DNA of 64,000 nt from Tritrichomonas foetus (Eukaryota > Parabasalia > Tritrichomonadida > Tritrichomonadidae). The DNA is taken from assembly GCA_001839685.1 (NCBI GenBank), contig MLAK01000303.1, positions 8,632-72,631 on the forward strand. The letters run 5' to 3'. The notes beneath the pieces are model-generated. The model was not told where the DNA came from, ran no database searches, and saw only the letters and a program-made list of their open reading frames with translations. A program made the translations under genes and the position numbers. Shown in pieces: positions 23,446-33,900 of the stretch; positions within the stretch are counted from its first letter, which is position 1; each line of letters opens with the position of its first letter.

Positions 23446-24215
23446 NNNNNNNNNNNNNNNNNNNNNNNNNNNNNNNNNNNNNNNNNNNNNNNNNNNNNNN
23501 NNNNNNNNNNNNNNNNNNNNNNNNNNNNNNNNNNNNNNNNNNNNNNNNNNNNNNNNNNNNNNNNNNNNNNNNNNNNNNNNNNNNNNNNNNNNNNNNNNNN
23601 NNNNNNNNNNNNNNNNNNNNNNNNNNNNNNNNNNNNNNNNNNNNNNNNNNNNNNNNNNNNNNNNNNNNNNNNNNNNNNNNNNNNNNNNNNNNNNNNNNNN
23701 NNNNNNNNNNNNNNNNNNNNNNNNNNNNNNNNNNNNNNNNNNNNNNNNNNNNNNNNNNNNNNNNNNNNNNNNNNNNNNNNNNNNNNNNNNNNNNNNNNNN
23801 NNNNNNNNNNNNNNNNNNNNNNNNNNNNNNNNNNNNNNNNNNNNNNNNNNNNNNNNNNNNNNNNNNNNNNNNNNNNNNNNNNNNNNNNNNNNNNNNNNNN
23901 NNNNNNNNNNNNNNNNNNNNNNNNNNNNNNNNNNNNNNNNNNNNNNNNNNNNNNNNNNNNNNNNNNNNNNNNNNNNNNNNNNNNNNNNNNNNNNNNNNNN
24001 NNNNNNNNNNNNNNNNNNNNNNNNNNNNNNNNNNNNNNNNNNNNNNNNNNNNNNNNNNNNNNNNNNNNNNNNNNNNNNNNNNNNNNNNNNNNNNNNNNNN
24101 NNNNNNNNNNNNNNNNNNNNNNNNNNNNNNNNNNNNNNNNNNNNNNNNNNNNNNNNNNNNNNNNNNNNNNNNNNNNNNNNNNNNNNNNNNNNNNNNNNNN
24201 NNNNNNNNNNNNNNN
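23446..24215. other. assembly gap (770 N)
   Basis: Unresolved bases between a poly-T run and a minisatellite. The gap probably exists because both flanks are repetitive. Open frames that cross it are artefacts. Confidence 0.98.
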
Positions 24216-24495
24216 TATAATATAAATATGAGATATAATATAAATATGAGATATAATATAAATATGAGATATAATATAAATATGAGATATAATATAAATA
24301 TGAGATATAATATAAATATGAGATATAATATAAATATGAGATATAATATAAATATGAGATATAATATAAATATGAGATATAATATAAATATGAGATATAA
24401 TATAAATATGAGATATAATATAAAGATGAGATATAATATAAAGATGAGATATAATATAAAGATGAGATATAATATAAAGATGAGATATAATAGAG
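24216..24495. repeat. 18-bp minisatellite
   Basis: About 15 near-perfect copies of an 18-bp unit, atataatataaatatgag. The last four copies carry aagatg in place of aatatg. It is open in several frames only because the unit is a multiple of three without stops, so those frames are not genes. The array probably extends into the gap, so its real length is unknown. Confidence 0.95.
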
Positions 24496-25980
24496 ATGTT
24501 TCAATTGAAACAATTTCAAAAAATGTTTTTCCGCCAAATGAAATTATATACCATTTTCTATGAAATGAAATCGTGAAACTCAAAATCAATGAAGTTATTA
24601 ATCTTATTCTGAAGCCTATTTTTTCAAGAATTACCAAGAAACCAATCAGATCATGAGATATATGCTAAACTTTATTGAAGCCCAAGCTTGTCTTCGCTTA
24701 ATACCTTTCCAAAACTCATTATGCACTTGTCATTCAGCATATAGCGAAGAGAGTCTTTTCAACACTTACATATGCAATCAAAAAAATCTGTGTTCTATTG
24801 ATTTTCATATTAAAGATGTTGAATAGCATTACCCAGAAAGTAAATGAATCATTAACTTCTCTGTTAAAAATTCTTAAAGTACAAAGTGCAGAATCGATGA
24901 AGCTGAGTCATGAAAAAAGTGACTATATTACCGAGCATAATTATATCTAATCCAGCAAATAATCTAACGATGCACCATTTACCACGTGGCAATCATATTC
25001 CAAATGTTACATCAAATAAATAAATAATTTTGATTTAAGAAAAGAAATTACTTCAGAATTTAATTGTAGTTCAGTTCTTTGCATTGGTTTAGCTTTTTAT
25101 AAGGTTTTTCTCGACACACTCAAGTCACCTTGATTTATTCACCAGAAATATCGAGACCTAAATCGTAATGATGATTTTAGACAAAAATATAATAAAAATT
25201 GAAATAAATATCGAAACAATGGCAAGGAAACTATGGGAGGTCATACTATCTCGATTTTACAAAAGATTGACGATGCTACTCTCCGAGATCATTCTAGCCC
25301 AAATTCCATAGATTAATTGCACGAAGATTTGGAAAGAGAGGATTTACTCATATCGAAATCACTTGAGGAAGAATAAAGTCAAGAAAAGCAGAATGTTTTC
25401 AATTTATATCTGACACAAGCATTCACTGATTCATAATAATTGTCAGATTTAGAAATAGAAATTTCGAATGTAGACTCTTTAAGTGATAGATTTTTGTTAA
25501 TGGCTGGTGATATTCAATTCTATTTACAACATCACTGCTTTAAGCAAATAACATTATCTAATGATGAGCTTCCCCCTACTGTTGGAATAAAGAACAGAAA
25601 TAATCAATGTCGGATTATTAATCTTCAAGCATTACTAAATCAAGAACATTTTCGAAGCAATTTTTGTGAAACTCAACCACTTTTAGATCACATGTTAGAA
25701 GATCTTATCAAATCTGATTGTTCTCAATTACTTCCAGAGTCATTAAAGCAAATTTTATACATCGAATCTCAATTATTGTAATGCTCACTTTAAACCCATA
25801 TGTTATTTTCATGACATTTGTACATGTGATCTCTTCAAGTGTATCATTAACCAGCTCCTTTAATTGCTCAATTTCAAATGACATTAGCACAGGTAGATCT
25901 TTCTGATGATGAATAAATTTGGAGTGATTTCCCGAAAAATAATTTATAATATTGACCCACAGTTCTTTTTTATTTTGTTG

Positions 25981-26028
<48 letters not shown>

Positions 26029-26204
26029 ACGTTTTCTACATCCGAAAACAAAAGATGCTTCTCAAAATATCAGATAATTGGTAGAATATTACAAGTCGGA
26101 AAAAGGTTGTTTTTCATAAGCTTTTTAATTATATTTGAGAGTTTCTTGTATTGGTGATTGATGGCATTTTTTAAAACATTTGATTATTATACTCTCTGAT
26201 AATA
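24496..26204. other. repeat-region filler with unassigned coding trace
   Basis: Broken coding-like sequence. The best frame is 25440-25781 on the plus strand (113 codons from a TTG, beginning SDLEIEISNVDSL in sense). Its composition is protein-like but its family is not recognised; it may be a relic of a mobile element. A run of 46 T lies at 25982-26027. No confident gene. Confidence 0.45.
25982..26027. repeat. poly-T tract (46)
   Basis: Uninterrupted T46 on the plus strand. On the minus strand it would be a poly-A tract, as at the 3' end of a retroposed copy, but no matching gene copy is recognised next to it. Confidence 0.9.
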
Positions 26205-26712
26205 CTTGAATACTTAATGCGGGTTTCCTAAATAAAGTTATTAATTTTGTCGTCTTTAAACCAAAACGATGCTAATTTCCGCATAAAATCTGTTTCGAGC
26301 CCTTGTGGATACTTCTCGGTTATTTCAGCTTTATGCTGATTTATTGTTTCCCATGTGGGATAGTTTTTTCATTAAAAACAATGAAAAAGTCCATAGTTTT
26401 GCCTTTAACGAGCTCAATAAGTGCTCCAAAACATCTTGTGGCGAAACATGGGTGGTCTTACATTCTGTCAAATGAAACGTTAAATTATCTTTGAGAATTT
26501 CTTGTATGTTTCTTAAATTGTTCTTCAAAATTGATTTCATTTACTATCTCATTTGTTGTTGCGTGCGCAAAAAAGTACTTTTTGAAGAATGTGCAATACC
26601 AATCTTCTGTAAAAATCGAGAAGCATGCTCATAATGTAACCTATCAGATATAATTGCAGGAGTAAATTGAGCCTTTTCTATTGTTTTTCTCTGAGTAGAT
26701 CCAAAAAATTTA
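26205..26712 (-). pseudogene. transposon-like coding remnant
   Basis: Reading the minus strand from about 26700 gives a protein-like trace, KAQFTPAIISDRLHY and then FLQKIGIAHSSKSTF. It continues in the same frame through 26540-26331 and then, after a frameshift, in KYPQGLETDFMRKLASFWF near 26290-26240. Pieces are joined only by stops and frameshifts. The style, a helix-rich segment with S-K-S-T-F-x-R-x-Q, is that of transposase-type proteins, but I cannot name the superfamily. Confidence 0.4.
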
Positions 26713-26840
26713 ATGAAATAGACGATGTTTGCGTTATTTGGAAAAAACGTATATTATATTACTTATAGGGAGTGGAAATAGTCTTTTCATCATATATAAA
26801 AACTGACTAAAAATGAAAATATTTATATTTTTTACAAAAA

Positions 26841-27720
26841 TTAGTGAATATATTGTCCTTAAGTTTCCATAACTTGGATGAGTCTATTCATCTATTCTTC
26901 TTAGACTGATTGAAAAACATGTTTTGGAATTGACTGTAAAATCTCTGTTACTTTTTCAAATAGTTCATTTTCATTTTCAAATAGTTCATTTTCATTTTCA
27001 AATTCAATTCCTCCTAACAATTTTTTTAAGTAGCCAAATGAAAAAAAATCAGATGGAGCAAGATCCGGTGAATAAGGGTGATGTTCCAGCCTTTGAAGCC
27101 CCATTTCAGCAAATTTTTCGTACGTTAAATGTGGTCTGGCGTTATCTAAATGTAAATAATACCCTTTCGTTTTTACTTTTTTCTGTAAACCATCTATTAC
27201 AGATTCTGTAAAAAAGTTTCTATTAAATTTTTCACCTCATGGTAACATTATGATTGATTTGATACCAGTTATTCCCCAAATAACTGATATCATCACTTTC
27301 GGGGCTCCAATTAAAGGCTTAATTTTATATGGAAATGTTTGACCCGCTTCCAGCCACATTGAATTTCTTTGATTTTTGAAATATATCCATGTTTCATCTT
27401 GTGTCAAAACCTTTCTAAGCTTAGATTGACTTGCATTTTTCAAGAATTCTAATAATTCTTTGGATATTTGTACTCTTTGGGATTTTATTTCTAAGGTCAA
27501 TTCATGAGGGACCCATTTGAAATAAACCTTCTTCATATTCAATTTATCAATTAGCAATTTTTAAACTGTTTTAATATCAGTGTTTACATGTTTAGCAATC
27601 TTTTTGGTACTTGAATAAGGAAATTGTCTTAAATAAAACTCAAGACCAATTAGGGTTTAAATGTCTGAATATGGATTTCAAAAATGTGTAGGAGATGCTT
27701 GTTATTTCTCGTTCTTCTTT
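26841..27720 (-). mobile_element. mariner element transposase, broken by in-frame stops
   Basis: One minus-strand frame carries nearly the whole mariner transposase: an HTH region (RQFPYSSTKKIAKHV), KKVYFKWVPHELT, the first catalytic aspartate in LTQDETWIYF, the second in LHLDNARPH, and the third in HHPYSPDLAPSDFF, then a C-terminal MNRLIQVMET-x-GQYIH before the natural stop at 26841. All three aspartates of the DD34D triad are kept. The frame is interrupted by stops at 27561-27563, 27237-27239, 26901-26903, 26892-26894 and 26859-26861, and one more near 27668. No frameshift is needed. Mariner elements of this kind (Tvmar) are known in trichomonads. A short duplicated block, FENENEL, inside the C-terminal part reflects an 18-bp tandem duplication (about 26957-26998). 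Terminal inverted repeats were not resolved. Confidence 0.85.
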
Positions 27721-28160
27721 ATGCGGATAATTTACTTAGTAGTTATCATAGGATGTGGAAATGGTATCCACCCCAAAAAGGACATTTATTTGCTCATTCC
27801 TTTCAATAGGATGTGAAATGGTACTAGTCAAAAATGTTTGGCAATTTTCGCGGCGAACGATAGGTGAGACGAGAAATTTCTACTAACTTATGGTGAATTA
27901 ATTAATTCACTCTTTGTAATTAATTCACTCTTTGTAATTGCTGGGCTTGATCTTCACATAGTATGGAGACCTGATGAAATTATACAATTCATAAATGCAG
28001 ATCTGGAATTTTGGAACCATTATTTTGTTGAGGTTAGAAAAAAGAAAGAGAACTATTGAATTTAAAAAGTGACTTATGCTTATTCGTGGATTGATTGGTT
28101 TACGTTCTTTGAACAACTTCGACGCAAAGTAAAAATCGTTAATATTAATTGTATCTGAAA
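27721..28160. other. spacer between mobile elements
   Basis: Contains an 18-bp tandem duplication of ttaattcactctttgtaa (about 27902-27937) and two copies of a ggatgtg(g)aaatggta motif (about 27752 and 27809). No gene supported. Confidence 0.5.
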
Positions 28161-28244
28161 TTTGAATATCAAAATTTGAGGACGATTTGTCGGTGAAAGT
28201 TTGGTTGCACACTTCTATCTTCCTTTTTATTCTTATTTTTAATA

Positions 28245-28294
28245 ACGTTCCTTGAATAGCCCAGGAGTAAATTGAATCTGCAAGGAGTGAGTTT
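28245..28294 (+). repeat. left terminal inverted repeat
   Basis: 50 bp pairing with the reverse complement of 29722-29771 without gaps. The inner 21 bp (aatctgcaaggagtgagttt and one more base) are identical, while the outer part differs at about ten positions. Confidence 0.88.
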
Positions 28295-28366
28295 CAGAAA
28301 AAGTTTCAATTTCCACAAATTTGTAAAGGTCAATGAAATTGTTTACTTTTTCTGAAACTCACTCCT
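28283..28366. repeat. subterminal hairpin
   Basis: A perfect 21-bp inverted repeat (28283-28303 and 28346-28366) with a 42-base loop. The right arm continues as a copy of the outer TIR (aggctattcac) with 20 bp missing between two aggagt motifs. It looks like a partial inverted duplication of the left end and could bind transposase. Confidence 0.85.
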
Positions 28367-28432
28367 AGGCTATTCACAGCCTTCCCTCTCAATTTTCTAT
28401 AAAGGACGATGATATTCTTTTGAAAAAGTTAT

Positions 28433-29644
28433 ATGATCAGACTCGAATCAATGAAGCCATGGATGAGCTCCGAACAATTCGACATTTTTGATTGTCGAAA
28501 ATCTCTAAAAACCTACAAACAAATCAAAGAGACCATTTTCCGTAAATACAATGTGAAAATCAAAGAAGAATCCATTGTGGTTTGCTTACGTAGAACTGCC
28601 CTTGGATACACTTGGGTATTCCATGACCCCGGGGGTACAGATAACTACCTCTGCCTTGAAGACGAAGAAGAGTTTTTTAGGTTAATTGACGAACAAACAG
28701 ATGAAACTCAATGTTTATCCACAGCGCAAGGAATAGATTTAGCCCATGAACTCAAATGTTCACGGCATTTGAAAGCTAAACGTATTCTAATTTCATTAGA
28801 TTGCGAAAGAATTTCATGTCAAATAGAATTATCACCTAACCCGCCCGATCGGTCGTGGTTAAACCATATGGTTTGTAAACGTGGCTATAAATTAGTTAAA
28901 GGGAAGGAAATAGAACGTGTACGCCACTCAGAATGCCGAGCTGGCAATATAAGAAGATTCTTTCAAAAATTTAGAAATTCTTTCAATATAGAAAGTGAGC
29001 TTTTGTTTAATTGCGATGAAAGCTATCTTTCTTCAAAAAATCATTTAAAATTCATAACCAATCAAGAAACTTCTCCAATTAGATATACGATAGAAAAAGA
29101 AACCCATATCACCGGTATGTTTTGTTTTAATAATTGTGGCATCAAAATGCCACCATTTTTTATCTTACCAAACCTTGTTAATTTTCCACCCGAATTATAT
29201 GAATTCAAAAATATAGCTCATTTTGCTTCGTCATCCAATGGTTGGATGACGAAGCATTTGTTTTTGGCTTGGTGCGTTTATTTTGTTGCTTTTATTTCTA
29301 AATACAGAACAACATTAGAAAGTTCTTTACGAAATAAAACCATTGTTTTGTTATCAGATGGTCATGGATCGAGAGCAAACCCAGTTGCTCTTCAACTCCT
29401 GCTGCAGAATTCCATTAAGTTAATTATTTTGCCTCCGCATAGTTCACGCGTGACCCAGCCTTTCGATGTCGGAATAGCTGGGCCACTGAAAAACGAATTT
29501 GCAAAACTTTTTTCAAAATATATTTTTAAATTGGAGATGGATTTTCATTCTAAATCCGCTCAATTACGTTATTGCAAAATTAGAGCAATTATCAATGCAT
29601 TTGACAAAGTTGCAAAGTGTAGCATTTTTTTGCTTCCTTGTTGA
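28433..29644 (+). CDS. pogo-type DDE transposase
   Basis: 403 codons, the only gene of the element. There is an N-terminal helical DNA-binding region (about 1-150), then a DDE_1 catalytic core. Its landmarks are the first aspartate in LLFNCDESYL (near 195), the second in VLLSDGHGSR (near 308), and the third in QPFDVGIAGPLK (near 347), preceded by LPPHSSRVT. All catalytic residues are visible. The start is uncertain: ATG at 28433 and ATG at 28451 are both possible. The C-terminus may be shortened. After a run of seven T near 29623 another frame continues with FFCFLVEPQLNG, like the usual C-terminal helix of such transposases, so a one-base frameshift is likely. Transposition activity is thus uncertain. 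Confidence 0.85.
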   Translation: MIRLESMKPWMSSEQFDIFDCRKSLKTYKQIKETIFRKYNVKIKEESIVVCLRRTALGYTWVFHDPGGTDNYLCLEDEEEFFRLIDEQTDETQCLSTAQGIDLAHELKCSRHLKAKRILISLDCERISCQIELSPNPPDRSWLNHMVCKRGYKLVKGKEIERVRHSECRAGNIRRFFQKFRNSFNIESELLFNCDESYLSSKNHLKFITNQETSPIRYTIEKETHITGMFCFNNCGIKMPPFFILPNLVNFPPELYEFKNIAHFASSSNGWMTKHLFLAWCVYFVAFISKYRTTLESSLRNKTIVLLSDGHGSRANPVALQLLLQNSIKLIILPPHSSRVTQPFDVGIAGPLKNEFAKLFSKYIFKLEMDFHSKSAQLRYCKIRAIINAFDKVAKCSIFLLPC

Positions 29645-29721
29645 ACCCCAGCTGAATGGAATTAGAAACTATATTTGGTTTTTAGAACTCAAAAAGTTAA
29701 TTCAATTCATTCAAATTTGAT

Positions 29722-29771
29722 AAACTCACTCCTTGCAGATTGAATGGACTCCTTAGCTGCTAAAGGGACGT
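29722..29771 (-). repeat. right terminal inverted repeat
   Basis: Reverse-complement partner of 28245-28294; it ends at the TA target-site duplication at 29772-29773. Confidence 0.88.
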
Positions 29772-29808
29772 TACATACGACGATAGAATAAATTTGACAG
29801 ACACCCCT

Positions 29809-30212
29809 TAATTTTTTTCCTTCAATGAGTAAAATAATTAATCGGTGAATATGAATTGATATTTACGGTGTTGGCGCGTGACCAAGGATACAGATGCTTC
29901 ATGTTTATGCCATGTTCACTCGCCGCGCCTCCTCCAAGTCTAATTGACCCAAAAAACCACAGCAAATTTCTCTTCACATTTACCCATAAATACATTTGAC
30001 CTTTATTTCACCTTTAATATTCTCCATAAAAAGATGTAAAAATAAAAGTAAAAATGAATCGGTTAGATGTACAGATATCTGAATATTCATTCATTCAACT
30101 AAAAAAGTCATTTCCCGAGTTTTTTTTATGAGAAATGGAAATGATTATGAAATTCTCGTATTAATAATAAAAAAAAGGAAGCTGTGTATAAAAAAATGTG
30201 ATTAAAAATAAT
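29809..30212. other. spacer at the end of the repeat region
   Basis: No gene or repeat recognised apart from short A-rich runs close to the 3' end of the dynein light-chain gene. Confidence 0.45.
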
Positions 30213-30509
30213 TTACTTCCACATAAGAACACCTGTGTTGCCTCCAAAATAGATGAAGATCATATTCTTTGTATATGTAATCGAATGCGAAAAATTCTCG
30301 CCAATGACGACATTCCAACCTGGTCCTGTTTTCTTGTCCATATCTTCTTTTAATGATTTGGCACTTAATTCGAGATTTCCTTGACATCTTTCGACAACTG
30401 ATACAATTAAATCTAACGTTTCTGTTTGTAAATCGTCGTTCATATCGGATTCGACGACTAGTGGGTAGTTCATTGGTTTACGCCATTCTGGAATAGGTTC
30501 TTCAGCCAT
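30213..30509 (-). CDS. dynein light chain, LC8/DNAL4 type
   Basis: 98 residues, the full family length. The motif set is complete: YPLVVESDMNDDLQTE, then AKSLKEDMDKKTGPGWNVVIGE, then IFIYFGGNTGVLMWK. The LC8-family signature is DKKFGPSWHVVVGxxFG..Y..FGG. The SDM and terminal VLMWK features, with the PLV lead, are closer to the axonemal DNAL4 subgroup than to cytoplasmic LC8. Such light chains dimerise and bind dynein intermediate chains. Trichomonads have several flagella and an undulating membrane, so an axonemal role is likely. The start ATG matches homologous N-termini. The gene directly follows the mobile-element cluster and looks intact. Confidence 0.92.
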   Translation of the reverse strand: MAEEPIPEWRKPMNYPLVVESDMNDDLQTETLDLIVSVVERCQGNLELSAKSLKEDMDKKTGPGWNVVIGENFSHSITYTKNMIFIYFGGNTGVLMWK

Positions 30510-30991
30510 TACTTCGGTAAATTAAAACAAATAAAATAACGTATTTTATTATTTTTCACATCAAATTTCATCTCACGGAGTATCAATCGTTGAACTCTTC
30601 AGGTTATTTCAAAATGTGCTTCACAAATATTTTGTGACAAAATGATTTCACTCCTTATGAAAAATTAGAGAAGGTGATATGTTTTCGCAATTTTCCTGGA
30701 ATCAAAATTATGCGATATCTTGATTTCTGATTAAATTATGATGAATAATATTGACTAATAACCCTAAAAATTGATTATATATATACTTAAATCAGCTTTT
30801 ACTTCTAATATTGGACTTAAATCATGAGAAATGTATTTATTTTTATCAACACCCGATTAATTTCGAAAATCAATTGAATCATTCTATGAGTGTATTGAAA
30901 TCATATAGAAATATTTCAATGACCTTTTTTCATTGAATCAATTCAAAAAATTGAAAGTATCTTCGATGGATTTGAGAAAATTTAATGGTTT
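30510..30991. other. divergent spacer
   Basis: 482 bp of AT-rich DNA between the divergent dynein light-chain and histidine-kinase genes. TCATTC at 31026-31031, inside the annotated kinase frame, is a near match to the initiator element and may mark a start at the second ATG. Confidence 0.45.
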
Positions 30992-33900
30992 ATGATCATT
31001 TTTGAGAGGAAAATAAACTTCAGCTTCATTCAAATGCTTACTCTATCACTCTTTCTCATCCAAGCATTTTCAAGGAAAGAGTTGATATGCAGCAGGCAAA
31101 TAGAATCAAAAATCGCAGTTATTGATCACAAATTTCCAAAATTGAATTCGCTTATTCAGATTTTCCAATCCAATGGCTTTTCGGTGTTTCTCGGAAATAG
31201 CCATATATTTTCTGTGTTAGTGACAAACAGGTCCAACTGCCCATCAAACAGCCAGAGGATCAATTTTGATGAATACAAATTTCTCGAGAAATTTTACTTT
31301 TCAATTTTGGCATCTGAAAATCAAACAGAAAATAATTTGAATTGTGGAATCATTTCTGGGGTTAAGAATTTCAAAATAACAGGAAAATATTTTCTAATCT
31401 TTTTAATTTTATCATTTTCCTTGATTTTTGTTTTTGCTAACTTTTTCTACTCACAAATTCAGAGTATGTCAACAAAAGATTTTCTTATACGTGTTACAAA
31501 ATGTCAATCTTCTCAATATCACAACTTTTCTGAAAAAAGGAAAAAAATCCAAAATCAAAATCATAGAAATTGTTCTTTGAATAATAATAAAAAATCCCCA
31601 AATAAAAATCACAAAAATGATTGTCATAAAAAAAATTGCTGCAATAACAAACTTGATTGCAATAAAAAATGCGATTGTAATAACAAATGCGATAATTGTA
31701 AAAATTCATGCAGTTGCCATTTGTGTGATGATGAATACGACGATCAAGTTTTGAATGATTCAGGGAAAGTTAAATATAACGTCAGTAATTATGTAAAAAG
31801 TGCCAATAGTACTATTTCATTTTGGCGTCACATTGATTTTCAATTTACTCCGTCTTATCAACTTTCTTTTGATTTTCTTCAAAAATATACAAGTGCACGC
31901 TTTTTTAAGTATAATTATCAAATCCCGATCTCAATAGAGTGCGATGAGTTTGAAGACTCGATTGATTCATTTGCAGAAATTAAATCTATGGGAGATGGCA
32001 CATGTGAAATTAATTTTAATGCTCAAAACGCAGATGTCACTCTTCGTCTATGCAGCGAAAGTTTAATGATCCCTCGACAAAACACCACTCATTATTTTTT
32101 ATTGAATTTATTGTTTTCTGGAATGATGTTTCAAGCAATTGATTCAATTAAATGTCTGGAAGATATCCGAAAATTTTTATCAATAGCAATTCAACAATTA
32201 GATGTCCTTGGAATGGCTGTTTTCACATTGTATCAAGGAGAATTCAACGAATTTTATTGCGAATTCAAAAATGATGAAGTTTTGACTAACATTGTTAGAA
32301 AACGGTCCAAAGAATTTATGTTTCGAAAGCATGAAAATATTAAGCAAAACAAAAATGATAAACAAAATGACTATGAACCACCTTTTTATGAAGAATTTGT
32401 TACTTTGAAACATTATCGAATTAGTATTTTTAGTGCGAAAATGGGTTTCATGAAATTTGTTTTTGTTTATGTTCGAAATAATAATTTAATTTCATTTAGA
32501 CTTGCTGAAAGGTCACTTTGTCATATCTTATCTAAATTTATTCCTTGTTACATTATAAGTTTATTAAAGCATTCTGGTCGAATTAACATTAAACGTTTTC
32601 ACGATATTATAAAAATTCATAGGTCTATTGATATTATTACATTATCTTCAGATTTCAGCAAAACAATTAAAAAGATTGGGAATACTGATCGTGAATATAT
32701 TATTAATCAAATAAATAATTTACCGAAAGGTGAACGACGTTTATGGGAAAATAAAATCAGTCGTCTTCAAAAAGGAACAGCTTTTTGTAATCGACAGTGT
32801 AAAACACGTTTTCATAAAACCGCTTCACTCTTTTCAAATGACACTTTTATTAGTTTTGCTATTCAAAAGAAATCAAAATTAATAAATCCTTTATTACAAC
32901 TTGCTTCTTTCAATGATATAGTATTCTTTAGAAAAGATGGATCCATTATAAATGGAAAAAACTTTTTTGGTACTCCTTTCACAGTTAACAATATTCTTGA
33001 TATTATTGATTCAAGTCAAATTCCAGCATTTGATAGTTTTATTAACTTCCAAATTTCAGCAAATATACATAAAACTGGTTTTCTCAAACTCTTTTCTAAT
33101 TCTAAAAATTCTGTTTCAGGAATTGTGTTTCCAGTGTTTGATGAAAAACCTGATTGTTTGAATATTTTTGAAATTGGAAATGATCAGCATTTCATGATTT
33201 GGCTTCTTGATTCATCTAAGTTATATCCTGTTTGGATGATGATTAATAACGATACGCTAGCTGCATTGAATGAATGTAATGTTCATGGTTTATATTCAAT
33301 TTGTCATCCTGATGATGTTTCTACCTTGAAATCCAGTATGGATCATGCTTTATCTGTTTTAACAGTTTCATTAACTATGGAACTACGGATGAAAATTGTT
33401 ACCTCTGATTATCAATGGCATCAAATCATGATTAACCGAAGAGCTGGTCATTTTATTCTATTCTTTGCAATGAATATAAATGAATGGAAATCACAAATAT
33501 CTTTATTACAAGAAATGGATCAATCGTTAACCACTGCTTTATCTTATGGACAAGTAATTAACTGGGTATTTGAAGATAATTATTTCCCACAAAGAGTTTA
33601 TATAAATGAGCCAATTTCCAAGAGTCATGTTGTATTTAATTGGACAACTATTGAACATAATGTGCCTGGTGAATATTATGACTTTGTTGCAAATTCATTA
33701 AAAGATACGCTTGAAACTGGAAAAACGTTAAGAATGGTATCTCCGATGATTTTTGATAGCATTAAATGGTATTCAACTTATGCAAGTGCTGAACAAAAAT
33801 CAGGAACTATTATTGGCTTTGATTTCGATATAGCCGCACTTAAAGAAGCTGAGCAACAAGCGGCAATGCAGAAAAAGGCAGCTGAAGAAGCAATTGCTGC

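Larger units (their letters stand above)
28245..29771 (+). mobile_element. TA-flanked DDE transposon, 1527 bp
   Basis: Begins acgttcctt and ends aagggacgt, with imperfect 50-bp terminal inverted repeats (28245-28294 and 29722-29771). It is bounded by a TA duplication (28243-28244 and 29772-29773). The comparison with the uninterrupted repeat at 6250-6372 fixes both ends to the base. TA target choice plus a DDE_1-type transposase points to the Tc1/mariner/pogo superfamily. Confidence 0.9.
28160..29808 (+). repeat. dispersed repeat, copy split by a transposon
   Basis: The left part (28160-28244) and right part (29772-29808) match the continuous copy at 6250-6372. They are separated by exactly one TA-flanked element. 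The alignment joins at the TA dinucleotide, so the insertion is later than the spread of this repeat. Confidence 0.85.

Noticed and set aside
24216..24495. Possible CRISPR array
   Set aside because: The 18-bp units are contiguous, without spacers, and the genome is eukaryotic.
23368..24637. Long minus-strand open frames with YYISYL or LYLIFI repeats
   Set aside because: They cross 770 N and an 18-bp minisatellite that is stop-free in several frames; they are artefacts.
25982..26027. Processed retrogene tail
   Set aside because: The poly-A on the minus strand has no recognisable gene copy next to it.
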